This document shows positions 49,225 to 61,112 of a DNA stretch of 64,000 bases, one piece after another. Each line of letters opens with the position of its first letter. The stretch's first letter is position 1. The stretch is from NCBI GenBank assembly GCA_951812755.1, contig OX638329.1, positions 2,403,339 to 2,467,338 of the forward strand, in the 5' to 3' direction. The position numbers and the translations under genes are program-made. This DNA comes from an uncultured Latescibacterota bacterium (GTDB lineage Bacteria; Latescibacterota; UBA2968). The notes under the pieces were generated by a model, which searched no databases, was not told where the DNA came from, and worked only from the letters and a program-made list of their open reading frames with translations.

Positions 49225-52200
49225 TCAAATTAGGCTCTGCAACACATTTTTAGCCGATTCTAACCGCGATTGTGGCCCATTTCCAATTAGCGCGACTTCG
49301 ATTTTTGGTGGTTCTCCCAGGGCAAATTCCAGGGGGAGTGGCGACTGTGTCACCATCCGTTCAATATCCGTTCGCATCAGCGGCTTGTCCGGCGACAAGG
49401 TTATTGTCATAATCTGCCCGATTTGCAACTGCGACAACCTGAGTTGGCGGGCTAAAATTTTGACCTGTAAGGTGTCTAATAATGCGGATGTGGGTTCGGG
49501 CAAAGGCCCAAAGCGGTCCGCGAGTTCTTCCTCAATCGCCAGGACTTCCACAGTTTGCCGTATCTGGCCCAATCGCTGATAAAATTGCATTTTTTGATCC
49601 GCATCCGGAATATAATCGTCCGGAATATACGACGAGACGGATACCTGTACATCTGGCTCAATAGCGGGTTCGGTCTCATCGCCCTTAATTTGTCGCACGG
49701 CTTCGTCCAACAATCTCGTGTACAAATCAAATCCCACGGCTGCTATATGTCCGTGTTGCTGCGCTCCGAGCAAGTTGCCGGTGCCCCGAATTTCCATGTC
49801 CCGCATTGAAATGTGAAAACCCGATCCCAAATCCGAAAATTCTTCGATGGCGCGCAATCGCCTCACCGCCGGTTTTTTGAGTGCTTGCCAGGATGGTACG
49901 AATAAATATGCATAAGCCCGCTTGTTTGATCGTCCCACCCGACCGCGCAATTGATACAACTGCGCCAATCCCAGGCGATCTGCCCGATTTACGATTAGCG
50001 TGTTCGCGTTGGGAATGTCCAGACCGGATTCTACGATCATGGTCGAGACCAGAACATCGTATTTGTGCTCAAAAAAGTCCATCATCACTTTTTCGAGTTG
50101 CCGTTCGGGCATCTGTCCATGTCCCATACCAAAACGCACTTGCGGCAGCAGGCGCGTGAGAAAACCCATCATCGCGTGCATGGATTGAACCCGATTGTGT
50201 ACAAAATAAACCTGTCCACCGCGATCCACTTCCCGTAATATCGCTTCGGCAATGCGGTCTTCTTCAAATGCCAGCACTTCGGTCTGAATTGGCAGTCGGT
50301 CTTTGGGTGGAGTTTGTATGACCGACATATCGCGCGCGCCCATCAACGACATGTGCAGGGTGCGCGGAATTGGCGTGGCAGTAAGCGTCAATACATCCAC
50401 CATGCGCCGCATTTCTTTTAATCGCTCTTTGTGCCGCACCCCAAAGCGGTGTTCTTCGTCTATGACCAGAAGGCCGAGCTCTTTGAAGTTGACATCTTTT
50501 GACAATAACCGATGCGTGCCCACCACGATATCTACGGTGCCTTTTTTCATCGCCTCGAGGGTTCGCATCTGTTCGGCTCGCGTGCGGAAGCGGCTCAAGA
50601 CCGCTACGTGGACTGGAAACTCGGAAAACCGTTCGCAAAATGTGCGATAGTGTTGCTGCGCCAAAATGGTTGTGGGGGCGAGCACTGCTACTTGTTTGCC
50701 ATCTAAAATCGCCTTAAACGCCCCGCGAATCGCCACTTCTGTTTTGCCATATCCCACATCGCCACAAATCAATCGATCCATTGCCGACTGCGCTTCCATA
50801 TCTTTTCGCACGGCGTCAATCGCTTCTTGTTGATCCCGGGTTTCGCGATAGGGAAACGAGGCTTCCAGTGCGTTCATTTCTGACCCATCAGGCGAAAATG
50901 CCAGGCCCGGTTGCGCCTTGCGTTCGGCGTATAATGACACGAGTTCTGCGGCCATTTTGAATATCGCTTTGCGCGTCTTTTCCTTTAGCCGCTCCCATGC
51001 CACTGTACCCAATTTGCTCAATACGGGTACTACGCCATCTTGTCCCGAATATTTTTGTACCTGATTCATCTGATCCACCGGCACAAAAACCCTATCTCCA
51101 TCTCGATATCCAATGGTCAGACAGTCGCTGGACATGCGGCCTATATCAATTCGCTCTACGCCGTTGAACCGACCGATTCCGTGATCTACATGCACGACAA
51201 AATCGCCGCGCTGAAGTGCGGTCACGGTCTTGATGGGTTGCGCGTCTTGAAAGCGGCGATACCGCCGTCTGCGATGTACGCGGCTGTAAATTTCGTGGTC
51301 ATTGATCAAAAAGACTTTGCCGGGGCGGTATGTAAATCCGGATTGTAGTGTGCCCACGTACAGGGAGACCACATCGGCACTTTCCTCCAAAATTTCTTCT
51401 AATCGAGCTTTTTGCCCATCACTTTCACACAGAATGACCACTTCATAAGCGTCCAACCAGTGCTTTTGTAAATCCTCTTTTAATAGCTGTACATGGCCTT
51501 CGTAGTGTCGCCCGCTCTGTCCGCCAAAATCCACCACTTCCTCTGATGCTCCTCCCAGTGCGCGGTTCAAGACCCGGGGCCTGTGTTCCAATTGTCGAAG
51601 CATAGTTTCCGGTTGTCGGAGTACACACTGCGCTGGCAAGGGTTCTGTTTCCGCCCGCCGTTTTTTTTGTCTCTGTGCGATTTGCTCACAGGCACGCCAG
51701 GCGTTATCCGCGGCAGTAGCGATGCCATCCGGGTCATCGAGGACGAGCCAGCATCCTTCGGGCACGTAATCCAACAACCCCGTTCGCTCGCCATATAACA
51801 CACTCAGGTAATGCTCTTGTCCTTCAAAAATGCCTTCGCGCTCCAGTAAGTTTCGCACCTCGGGCAATTCAATGCCCAGATCCCGTTCTGCTATTTCCAG
51901 ATTTTCCAAATAAATATCTGCCATTGTCAGCGGGAGTACGCTTTCCCGACAAGGCAAAATTCGCGTTTCCTCCAGTTGCGCGATCGACCGTTGGGTGCTC
52001 AATTCAAATGACCGAATGGACGAGATTTCATCGCCCCAAAATTCCAGCCTGACTGGATGCGCGTTGCCAAACGAACAAACATCCAGGATGCCGCCGCGCA
52101 TCCCAAATTGCCCCACGCCTTCCACAGTTGTTACCCGTTCATATCCGATTTCCACCAGATGATCGGCCAGTTGTAGGGGCGAAACTTCCTGTTCCAGACG

Positions 52201-52632
52201 AAGCGTTTTTACACTCAAGTCAAAGAGGTCTGGGGGCAAGGTGTGTCCCATCAGGGCCTCGATGGGTGTGACCACAATGCCGCTGACTCCCCGGTGCAAC
52301 TGGTCCAATACCTCCATCCGCAATCCCACCACATCCAAATGTGGGGAACGCCCGTCAAAATGTGCGACATCCCAACTCGGAAAGTAGCCCACATGTTCTT
52401 CGTACAATAACCGTTCCAAATCATTGCGCAATGCCTCGGCGCGATCCTCATCTGCACATACGACTACCACTGGCCCCGGTACGGTTTCTTCAATCCACGC
52501 GATGGCATAAGCAGATAGCGATCCGGATCCTCCGCGCATGGTTACGACCCGCTCTCCCGATTCCAGTTTTTTCGATAGGTCCTTAAATGGCGGCGAGTTT
52601 TTAATTCGGTTGTACAGTCTGTCAATGGACAT
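49225..52632 (-). CDS. mfd: Transcription-repair coupling factor Mfd
   Basis: A 1135-residue Mfd. The UvrB-like N-terminal part occupies about the first 450 residues, the RNA-polymerase-interaction domain is at GDFVVHVDHGIGRFNGVERI, and the RecG-like translocase has GDVGYGKTEVAIRG, the DEEH box in VIDEEHRFGVRHKE, TATPIPRTLHMSLMGARDMS and HNRVQSM. The C-terminal D7 region follows with RFGPLPEPT. It removes stalled RNA polymerase and recruits UvrA. The ATG at 52632 (after GGAGG) is used because the frame upstream runs into the tRNA gene. Confidence 0.95.
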   Translation of the reverse strand: MSIDRLYNRIKNSPPFKDLSKKLESGERVVTMRGGSGSLSAYAIAWIEETVPGPVVVVCADEDRAEALRNDLERLLYEEHVGYFPSWDVAHFDGRSPHLDVVGLRMEVLDQLHRGVSGIVVTPIEALMGHTLPPDLFDLSVKTLRLEQEVSPLQLADHLVEIGYERVTTVEGVGQFGMRGGILDVCSFGNAHPVRLEFWGDEISSIRSFELSTQRSIAQLEETRILPCRESVLPLTMADIYLENLEIAERDLGIELPEVRNLLEREGIFEGQEHYLSVLYGERTGLLDYVPEGCWLVLDDPDGIATAADNAWRACEQIAQRQKKRRAETEPLPAQCVLRQPETMLRQLEHRPRVLNRALGGASEEVVDFGGQSGRHYEGHVQLLKEDLQKHWLDAYEVVILCESDGQKARLEEILEESADVVSLYVGTLQSGFTYRPGKVFLINDHEIYSRVHRRRRYRRFQDAQPIKTVTALQRGDFVVHVDHGIGRFNGVERIDIGRMSSDCLTIGYRDGDRVFVPVDQMNQVQKYSGQDGVVPVLSKLGTVAWERLKEKTRKAIFKMAAELVSLYAERKAQPGLAFSPDGSEMNALEASFPYRETRDQQEAIDAVRKDMEAQSAMDRLICGDVGYGKTEVAIRGAFKAILDGKQVAVLAPTTILAQQHYRTFCERFSEFPVHVAVLSRFRTRAEQMRTLEAMKKGTVDIVVGTHRLLSKDVNFKELGLLVIDEEHRFGVRHKERLKEMRRMVDVLTLTATPIPRTLHMSLMGARDMSVIQTPPKDRLPIQTEVLAFEEDRIAEAILREVDRGGQVYFVHNRVQSMHAMMGFLTRLLPQVRFGMGHGQMPERQLEKVMMDFFEHKYDVLVSTMIVESGLDIPNANTLIVNRADRLGLAQLYQLRGRVGRSNKRAYAYLFVPSWQALKKPAVRRLRAIEEFSDLGSGFHISMRDMEIRGTGNLLGAQQHGHIAAVGFDLYTRLLDEAVRQIKGDETEPAIEPDVQVSVSSYIPDDYIPDADQKMQFYQRLGQIRQTVEVLAIEEELADRFGPLPEPTSALLDTLQVKILARQLRLSQLQIGQIMTITLSPDKPLMRTDIERMVTQSPLPLEFALGEPPKIEVALIGNGPQSRLESAKNVLQSLI

Positions 52633-52664
52633 AAATTTTTGATTTTCCTCCAACAGTACACGCC

Positions 52665-52697
52665 AAAAAGCTCGACACATTATATGCGTCGAGCTTT
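52665..52697 (-). terminator. Intrinsic terminator after tRNA-Asp
   Basis: On the reverse strand a perfect 10-base stem (52697-52688 with 52676-52667) around an 11-base loop is followed by TTTTT. It lies between tRNA-Asp and mfd. Confidence 0.82.
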
Positions 52698-52706
52698 CCA
52701 GCGAGA

Positions 52707-52785
52707 TGGCGGGGTAGACGGGACTCGAACCCGCGACCACCGGCGTGACAGGCCGGTACTCTAACCAGAACTGAGCTACTACCCC
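52707..52785 (-). tRNA. tRNA-Asp (GTC)
   Basis: A 79-base cloverleaf including the encoded CCA. Acceptor GGGGTAG pairs with CTACCCC, the anticodon stem CCGGC/GCCGG encloses the loop CTGTCAC with anticodon GTC, and the T-arm is GCGGGTTCGAGTCCCG. The D-loop is two bases longer than usual. Confidence 0.96.
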
Positions 52786-53013
52786 AAATTCATATTGTAA
52801 AATAATCTCCAAAATTCCATGAAGGACCAAAAATTTAACAAGGTGTCTTTGCAGTGTCAAGCAAATTTAACAAATCGCGGAGTGATCAACATACCTGCCT
52901 TTCTTCCAGCATAACACTTCACTATTTGTGTGCACCTTACTTGAGGATTGCGTAATATCAGTATCTTATTATGTTAAGACGATTTTGCGCCAAAACTTTC
53001 AAAGGAGAATTTT
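52786..53013. other. Divergent intergenic region
   Basis: About 228 bases between tRNA-Asp (reverse) and the large CPBP gene (forward), so both promoters should be here. AAAGGAG at 52999-53005 is the ribosome site for the latter. I see no gene. Confidence 0.45.
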
Positions 53014-56000
53014 ATGACTCGACGCGATGCTGTATGGGTTGTTTGCTTCCTGATCGCAGGTGCGCTCGGTCTCACCTGTTATATCCAGTTTTTTGACCGC
53101 GCGCTTCCCGTTGCCTCGCTCAATTTTCGCGTGGATCGCGAACAGGCGCATCAGGCTGCCGAGGCGTATCTCGACCGCCTGGGGTACGATCTCACAGATT
53201 ATGAAAGTGCTCAGGTCTTCTCGTACTCCAGCCTGCCTCAGGTCTTTCTCGAACGCACCCTGGGCCTTGAGGAAGCCAACCGCCTCGTGCGCGAATGGGT
53301 CTCGGTATGGTATTGGAACATCCGCTGGTTTAAGCCGCTTCAAAAAGAAGAACTCCGCGTGCGTATTGATCCCGGCGGACGCATTGTAGGGTTTACGCAC
53401 AGCATTCTCGAATCTGACGAAGGCGCGAGTCTTTCAGAAGAAGATGCCCGTGTTATTGCGGAGACTTTTTTGACCGATGTGCAGGGCTTTCAACTCGGTA
53501 ATTACGAACCTATTGAGGCATCGAGTGTTGAGCGTCCCAATCGGATGGATCACACCTATACTTATCGAAAAAAAGATTTTGTCGTGGGCGATGATGGGCA
53601 CTACCGTTTGAGCCTTACGGTTAAGGGCGATAAAGCAGGCTATTTTGCCGAATACCTCAAAGTACCCGAAACATTTTCGCGCAATTATCGAGAAATTCGC
53701 TCGCGTGCGGGCTTACTTACAAATATTGCTTCGGTTTTCTTTTTTGCACTGGGCATTGCAATGGTTGTCGTGCTCGTGCGTAAATATCGCCAGCGCACAT
53801 TGATATGGCGCGCAGCTCTCGGCGTGGGTATTCTCGTGGCTGCCACCAGTTTTCTCGGTGCCGTCAATGGCTATCCGCTTACGCGCTTCGGTTACGATAC
53901 CACGCAGTCCTTTGTTTCTTTTATTCTCACCTTCATCTTCGGCGGTCTGTTGAGTGCCGTGCTCAGTGGGGTTATTATCGCGTTGTCCGGTACAGCCGGG
54001 GGAGCTGCTGCTCAGGATGTAGAAGGATGGAAAAATCCACTTGCGCGACTGTCTCTGCGCGGCTGGCGATCGGCGAATTTTGCACGCATTACCCTCATCG
54101 GTTATGGACTTGCCTTTGCCCATCTGGGATATGTCACCATCTTTTATATTTTGGGCAATGACTATCTGGGGGTCTGGTCTCCCGCGGCGATGACACAGTA
54201 CAGCAATACGTATAGTACTTATTTGCCGTGGGTCTATCCTTTGCTTATCGGTCTCCTCGCTGCGACGATGGAAGAGTTTTTCTTTCGCCTGCTCGCCATT
54301 TCCCTGCTTATTCGGTATTTAAAAAGCACCTGGTTGGCCGTTCTTATTCCCGCGATTGTATGGGCCTTTTTGCACGCGAATTATCCGCAGGAGCCTATTT
54401 ATATTCGCGGTCTTGAACTTACCGTAGTGGGCGTCATATTTGGTATTGTGTTTTTGCGCTACGGTGTTTGGGCAACCATTATTTCGCATTATGTGTACAA
54501 TTGCTTTCTCGGCATCTATCCGATGGTGCAGTCCGATAGTCTCTACTTCAAGGTCTCGGGCATTCTGGCGGTTGCGATTATTTTTATACCGGCGATTCCC
54601 GCTATTTTTGGTGTGATTACGGGGCGCTATAAAGAGGTAGAGGAACCCGAAGAGGTGGGGCCCCCTGAACCGCCGGAGGAAATAGCGTCCGAAACTGAGA
54701 TTCCCGAACCCGAACCACTCCCTGAACCCGAGGTCGAACGCAAACTCCCTTCGGATTATCTCATTCCCAGGAGTGGTCTCATCGTTTTTGGCGTTCTGGG
54801 GCTGATCGGTTGGTCTGTGTATTTCATATCCGACCTTCCAGGATTTGCCAAATACGCTCGCGAGTCCATTATCACGCGGGCCGAGGCGATTGAGAAGGCA
54901 GAAGATATTCGCCGGCAACTCGGTCTCAGTCTCGAAGGCTATCAACGCACCACGTCATTTTCCAGCAGCTTTGGATCCAGCCATTTTACACATCTCATTC
55001 GAAATGTCGATCTGGCGCGTGCAGATACGCTCGCTGCCGAACATACTACATCGTGGCGCTGGCGGGTGCGATGGTTCAAACCCCTGGAAAAAGAAGAACT
55101 CACGATCAGTATTGATGGCAATGGCGATTTTTGTCGTATATCGCACTATGTTCCCGAAAATCGAGAGGGCGCAGAACTCAGTACAGAAGAGGCGCAAAAG
55201 ATCGCCGAGGCTTTTCTATCCGGATATTTACAGCGCGATATGACAGATACAGCCCTTTACAAACGTCTTGAAGCCCGCTCGCGAAAGCGCGAAAACCGAA
55301 TGGACCACAGTTTTGTTTGGGAGCGCACGGATATTAAAGTTGAAGAAGGAGAATTTCGCATTATTGCCTCTGTACAGGGCGATCAGATTGGACACGCATA
55401 TAAATCCTATAAAGCACCTGAAGAGTTTTTGCGGAAATTGCGAGAACGCACGGCCAAAAGTACTATTGTTTCTACCATCTCGACCATCGCAGTCATTGTT
55501 ATGGCTGTGCTCGCCATTACTTTCTTTTTGCGCGCTTATCGCGATGGACATGTCAACTGGCAGTTGCCCATTCGCATTGGCATTCTATCTGGTGCGTGCT
55601 TTGTACTGGAAAGACTCAATAATCTGCCCACGTTCTACCGAGGTTATAACACCAGCGATGCCATGAGCACTTTTCTCGGCGATGGACTCATTGACCTCGT
55701 CATAGGGCTTGTTATTGCTGCGATTATGGCTTTTTTATTATGTGCATTTGGCGATACGATGTATCGCCGTGAACGTCCCCAGGAGATGCAGATTTCCGAT
55801 TGGATCGATGTGCTTCGCCTGAAGATAAATAGCACAGCACTCTGGTGGCAGGTTGTCTTTCTCGCTGTCTGCTATTTTGGTTTTACCAGAGGTAACAGTA
55901 TTTTTTCGTCTTATATTAATCTCACCTATCTCGGCGACTACCTCGGTGCAGGCGGTGGTGCGCCTCCCGAAATCAACAGCTATATACCCGCATTTGGTGA

Positions 56001-56412
56001 ACTCATCGACGAAGTCAGCGGTATGCTCATAGCTCCCTTTGCCATTCTGGGTATTCTGTTTGTCTGGTGGCGCGTGATAGGCAAGATAAATCTGCTGATT
56101 CTCGGCGTAGTGCTCGTGCTCATCTTTCAATCGGTGGTCTCGCCAGCCAAAGATTTTTATCACGGAGGTATTCTTCTCGCCAAAAGCATTCCATATTGGA
56201 TACTCATGGCGTTCCTCATTTTGAAGTATATCCGCTTCAATCTGCTCTTTTATGCCGTGATGGCCTGGTGTTCAATTATTTTTGTTGGTATTCGATATCT
56301 CAAGTACGATCCCGGTAGTTACCAGGTCAATGGCATTCTCATGATTCTTTTTGGCTGCGTTCCCCTAATTCTCGCCATTCTCGCATGGTACAAAGCGCGA
56401 TCTACTGCGTAG
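53014..56412 (+). CDS. Giant duplicated CPBP-type intramembrane protease-like protein
   Basis: A 1132-residue protein of two related halves joined by a Glu/Pro-rich linker (about 542-580). Each half begins with a membrane anchor and a soluble repeat (first RWFKPLQKEELRVRID, second RWFKPLEKEELTISID) and continues into a polytopic region. The first half has the CPBP (Rce1/abortive-infection) motifs: EEFFFR near 420, FLHANYP near 454 and SHYVYN near 491. The second half keeps helices but has no EExxxR or the matching His residues. CPBP proteases cut near the membrane surface. Substrate and role are unknown. Confidence 0.8.
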   Translation: MTRRDAVWVVCFLIAGALGLTCYIQFFDRALPVASLNFRVDREQAHQAAEAYLDRLGYDLTDYESAQVFSYSSLPQVFLERTLGLEEANRLVREWVSVWYWNIRWFKPLQKEELRVRIDPGGRIVGFTHSILESDEGASLSEEDARVIAETFLTDVQGFQLGNYEPIEASSVERPNRMDHTYTYRKKDFVVGDDGHYRLSLTVKGDKAGYFAEYLKVPETFSRNYREIRSRAGLLTNIASVFFFALGIAMVVVLVRKYRQRTLIWRAALGVGILVAATSFLGAVNGYPLTRFGYDTTQSFVSFILTFIFGGLLSAVLSGVIIALSGTAGGAAAQDVEGWKNPLARLSLRGWRSANFARITLIGYGLAFAHLGYVTIFYILGNDYLGVWSPAAMTQYSNTYSTYLPWVYPLLIGLLAATMEEFFFRLLAISLLIRYLKSTWLAVLIPAIVWAFLHANYPQEPIYIRGLELTVVGVIFGIVFLRYGVWATIISHYVYNCFLGIYPMVQSDSLYFKVSGILAVAIIFIPAIPAIFGVITGRYKEVEEPEEVGPPEPPEEIASETEIPEPEPLPEPEVERKLPSDYLIPRSGLIVFGVLGLIGWSVYFISDLPGFAKYARESIITRAEAIEKAEDIRRQLGLSLEGYQRTTSFSSSFGSSHFTHLIRNVDLARADTLAAEHTTSWRWRVRWFKPLEKEELTISIDGNGDFCRISHYVPENREGAELSTEEAQKIAEAFLSGYLQRDMTDTALYKRLEARSRKRENRMDHSFVWERTDIKVEEGEFRIIASVQGDQIGHAYKSYKAPEEFLRKLRERTAKSTIVSTISTIAVIVMAVLAITFFLRAYRDGHVNWQLPIRIGILSGACFVLERLNNLPTFYRGYNTSDAMSTFLGDGLIDLVIGLVIAAIMAFLLCAFGDTMYRRERPQEMQISDWIDVLRLKINSTALWWQVVFLAVCYFGFTRGNSIFSSYINLTYLGDYLGAGGGAPPEINSYIPAFGELIDEVSGMLIAPFAILGILFVWWRVIGKINLLILGVVLVLIFQSVVSPAKDFYHGGILLAKSIPYWILMAFLILKYIRFNLLFYAVMAWCSIIFVGIRYLKYDPGSYQVNGILMILFGCVPLILAILAWYKARSTA

Positions 56413-56421
56413 GAGGTATAT

Positions 56422-57636
56422 GTGTACCATGTCCGCACGGCCTGGCCGACTTCCGTGGCAGAGGAATCCTACTGGCAGCCGATTCGCAAGCAGTACATGA
56501 TCGCGCCGGGTGAAATTTATCTCAACACCGGCTCTTTTGGCTCGCAGCCAAGGCCCGTGTTTGAGAAGATGCTGGAAATCATGGAGGATGTTGAACGCAA
56601 TCCCACGCGACAGCGGGCGGAATATAACAGCGTTATAGATAACTCTCGTGCCCACCTGGCGGCGTTTATCAATGCGCCGGCAGAAGATATTGCTTTTGCC
56701 ACCAATGTTACTATGGCTATCAATATGGTGGTGCATGGACTGGATTGGCGTCCAGGTGACGAAATCCTGGCTTCAGATCAGGAATACGGTGCGATTGACA
56801 ACTGCCTGCATCTGGCTGAGCGCCGCCGCGGTGTGGTGGTCAAGCGCGTCCAAATTCCCATCCCTCCCGAACGCCCTGAAGATATTCTGAGTGCTTTTGA
56901 GAGTGAATTTACAGATCGTACAAGGCTGATTTTTTGCAGCCATATCACCACTCGTACGGGTTTGGTCACGCCGATTAGAGCACTGGCCCAACTGGCACAC
57001 GACCGCGGTGCGCTGATTGCAGTAGATGGCGCGCACGCTCTGGGGATGATTCCGCTGGATTTGCAGGATCTCGGCTGCGATTTTTATGGCGGTAACTGCC
57101 ACAAATGGCTCTGCGCACCCAAAGGTACGGGTTTTCTTTATGCATCATCTTCAATGCAAGAGCGGCTCAATCACGTTGTTGTGAGTTGGGGATATAGCCG
57201 GGAAGGCGCGAGGAGGGGAGCAGACGGTATTTTGCGGATCAATGACCGGCCGTTTATGTGGGGTATTGAAAACTGGGGTACCCGGGATCAGGCGTGTTTT
57301 GCGGCTGTAGGGGCAGCTATTGAATTTCAAGAGGCGGTTGGCAAAGATCGGATTCGGGAGCGGGGACAGCAATTGGCGGCGTACTTGCGGGATCGTTTGG
57401 CTGGAACTGGCTGGGCAAAACAGCTCACGCCCACCGTGCCAGCCCTCTCTGGATCTATCTCAGCTTTCCACCTTTCCGGATTCGATGCTCTGGATCTTTA
57501 TGAGCGATACCGGATCACTGTGCCGACTGCAAAGAGCGACGACGTTTACTGGATTCGCGTTTCCACCCATATCTGCAATGGCTTTGATCAGGTAGATCGT
57601 CTGATAGATGCTTTACACGAACAGAGAAATGAGTGA
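56422..57636 (+). CDS. Class V PLP aminotransferase/desulfurase-like protein
   Basis: A 404-residue fold-type I enzyme. YLNTGSFGSQPRPV at the start, ATNVTMAINMVV near 93, AVDGAHALGMIPLDL near 200 and the PLP Lys in GGNCHKWLCAPKGTGFLY near 230 identify the class V family (isopenicillin-N epimerase-like/cysteine desulfurase-like). The specific reaction is not clear. GTG at 56422 with AGGAGG upstream is used; an out-of-frame ATG two bases earlier is ignored. It follows the CPBP gene by nine bases and may be co-transcribed. Confidence 0.87.
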   Translation: MYHVRTAWPTSVAEESYWQPIRKQYMIAPGEIYLNTGSFGSQPRPVFEKMLEIMEDVERNPTRQRAEYNSVIDNSRAHLAAFINAPAEDIAFATNVTMAINMVVHGLDWRPGDEILASDQEYGAIDNCLHLAERRRGVVVKRVQIPIPPERPEDILSAFESEFTDRTRLIFCSHITTRTGLVTPIRALAQLAHDRGALIAVDGAHALGMIPLDLQDLGCDFYGGNCHKWLCAPKGTGFLYASSSMQERLNHVVVSWGYSREGARRGADGILRINDRPFMWGIENWGTRDQACFAAVGAAIEFQEAVGKDRIRERGQQLAAYLRDRLAGTGWAKQLTPTVPALSGSISAFHLSGFDALDLYERYRITVPTAKSDDVYWIRVSTHICNGFDQVDRLIDALHEQRNE

Positions 57637-57651
57637 ATTGTTTTGTAAATT

Positions 57652-59445
57652 TTAAGAACCTACCTCGCGGAATCCTTTGGGCAAATCTTCTCCCTTCACA
57701 AGTGCAGCCTTCAATGCGCGTGAGTGCTGACAATTTCCTCTGTATTGAAATCCGCGGCATGCACATGACACATCGTTTCCATCTACTTCCAATTCGTAAA
57801 AAGCCCCCGGCCGTGACGAACTTTCCGCGCGATACTGCGCAATTTTTGGTCCGCTCAACACTCGTGCCAAAATCTCAATAGCTTCTTGCGATGGTTGTTG
57901 GCGTTCGATCCGTTCTCCAGTGCCGAATGCTTCTGCATGCGCTTCGCGAAAGGCCGCACTTGCCTCGCGCAGTACATTGCCCACTTGGGTGCTGTCTATA
58001 TCCCCAGACAAAGCATCTACCCCAGGTTGCAATACATCCATAATGCGTCGCATTTCACCCATCACGTCGCGATGGAAATCTTCGGGCAGTGCGCTGCCCT
58101 CCACCATCTGATCGATCAAATCTGCTTTTGTCTCCAGCACTGTGCGCACAAATGTATCGACTGTATCACGTCCAACCATATACGTCACATTTACTGTACC
58201 CGTCTGCCCAATGCGATAAGCCCGGTCCTCGGCTTGCCAGTGATTGACCGGTACCCAGTCCAGATCGTTAAAAATTACCTGGCGGGCTTCTGTCAGATTT
58301 AGCCCCACGCCGCCTGCTGTGATATTTGCCAGCAATAATCGCACGTCATCGTCTTCCTGAAACCGATCCGCCCGTTCTTGCCGTTGTGCTGCCGGGACTT
58401 CACCCGTAATGACTACGGCGCGATCGCCGAATTTTGTTTTCAAAATTTCCAGTGGGCGCAAGAAGCACGAAAATACTATCGCTTTTTCTCCTTGATCTAC
58501 TACATTTTCTACAAAGGGCAATGTCGTTCGCACTTTGGATGTCGCCAATCGAAGCCTTGCCCTTGTCAACTGTCCCAGTGCGCGTCCCCGTTCTTCAGAG
58601 GATGGGGATTTTTGTAAAGTCTCTCGCGTACCTCGTCGAGAATATTTTTGCAGGAGATCCAGAACGGCTGTGCTCATTCGATGCGCGACCCGACTCGCCA
58701 CATCCACATCTAACCACGTCCGTATTTTGGGCGGCAAATCCAGGACCTGATTCTTTGTCCGCCGCAGCATAATTCCGTGCAAATGTACTGTTAATTCTCC
58801 GATATTACTCGCACCATCCGTCACCCAGCCATATTCTCCCTTATATGCATCGCAATATCGTTTTGCAAATCCTATAAAGCTGCGCCCCAGAGCGTGTCGG
58901 GCAAGTTGTAGCAATGGAAAAAGATCTCTTGGCCGACTCGTCAGAGGCGTGCCTGTCAAGATATGAACCACTGTTTCTTCGGGCAATTGCTTTACCAGTT
59001 GCATAGAAAATTTGTGCCGCTGACTGCGGTGGTTTTTTAAATAATGCGCCTCGTCAAAGACAATGCCTTTCCATCCCAGCGCGCATAACGCATCTATGTG
59101 CTTGCCCAGGATATCGTAGTTGACAATCGCCCAACCCTCAAATCCCAACCCAGGAGGATCGTCCGGTCCAATAATCCATGTCTGTACACGAGGTAGAACT
59201 ATTGCAATTTCTCTCGCCCAATTGCGTTTTACCGTCGCTGGACAAATTACCAGATATGGCCCTTTTGGTTCGAGTTGTGACATGGCAATCACGGACTGCC
59301 GCGTTTTGCCCAGTCCCATGTCATCGGCTAAGATCGACCGCCGCCGCCCCATCAAAAACGCTATCCCCTCTACCTGATGTGGATAAAGTCCTTCGGCAAT
59401 ATCTGTTGCGCGGTTGAGTATTGCTGTATCGAATGTTTCAGCCAT
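57652..59445 (-). CDS. SNF2-family helicase with C-terminal SWIM zinc finger
   Basis: A 597-residue Snf2/Rad54-type ATPase. Motif I DDMGLGKT near 41, motif II FDEAHYLKN near 130, motif III HILTGTPLTSRP, and motif VI HWQAEDRAYRIGQTG near 420. The C-terminus has CACRGFQYRGNCQH (about 561-574), a C-x-C-x(n)-C-x-H SWIM zinc motif. Members remodel protein-DNA or rewind DNA, and SWIM-containing bacterial forms are poorly studied. It is convergent with the aminotransferase and divergent from ilvC. Confidence 0.9.
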   Translation of the reverse strand: MAETFDTAILNRATDIAEGLYPHQVEGIAFLMGRRRSILADDMGLGKTRQSVIAMSQLEPKGPYLVICPATVKRNWAREIAIVLPRVQTWIIGPDDPPGLGFEGWAIVNYDILGKHIDALCALGWKGIVFDEAHYLKNHRSQRHKFSMQLVKQLPEETVVHILTGTPLTSRPRDLFPLLQLARHALGRSFIGFAKRYCDAYKGEYGWVTDGASNIGELTVHLHGIMLRRTKNQVLDLPPKIRTWLDVDVASRVAHRMSTAVLDLLQKYSRRGTRETLQKSPSSEERGRALGQLTRARLRLATSKVRTTLPFVENVVDQGEKAIVFSCFLRPLEILKTKFGDRAVVITGEVPAAQRQERADRFQEDDDVRLLLANITAGGVGLNLTEARQVIFNDLDWVPVNHWQAEDRAYRIGQTGTVNVTYMVGRDTVDTFVRTVLETKADLIDQMVEGSALPEDFHRDVMGEMRRIMDVLQPGVDALSGDIDSTQVGNVLREASAAFREAHAEAFGTGERIERQQPSQEAIEILARVLSGPKIAQYRAESSSRPGAFYELEVDGNDVSCACRGFQYRGNCQHSRALKAALVKGEDLPKGFREVGS

Positions 59446-59540
59446 AGAAGCGATCTGTTCGGTGAATTTAGTTGCTTTTAAAATAACTCTTTTCTTTTTT
59501 TAATATAGTTTATACTTTGCTTTTTGCAATCTGCAAATAA

Positions 59541-61034
<1,494 letters not shown>

Positions 61035-61056
61035 GCTATCTGTTTTAGTACATGAC

Positions 61057-61097
61057 AAAACGCTGTACAGAAATGATCTGCACAGCGTTTTTTTTTA
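61057..61097. terminator. Bidirectional intrinsic terminator
   Basis: AACGCTGTACAG and CTGCACAGCGTT form a 12-base stem with one mismatch around a seven-base loop, followed by eight T on the forward strand; AAAA ahead of it gives a T-tract on the reverse strand. It lies between convergent ilvC and the RND gene. Confidence 0.9.
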
Positions 61098-61112
61098 ATA
61101 TGGCGACGCGAT

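Noticed and set aside
52633-52860. N-terminal extension of Mfd
   Set aside because: It would translate through tRNA-Asp and its terminator; the ATG at 52632 fits the family start.
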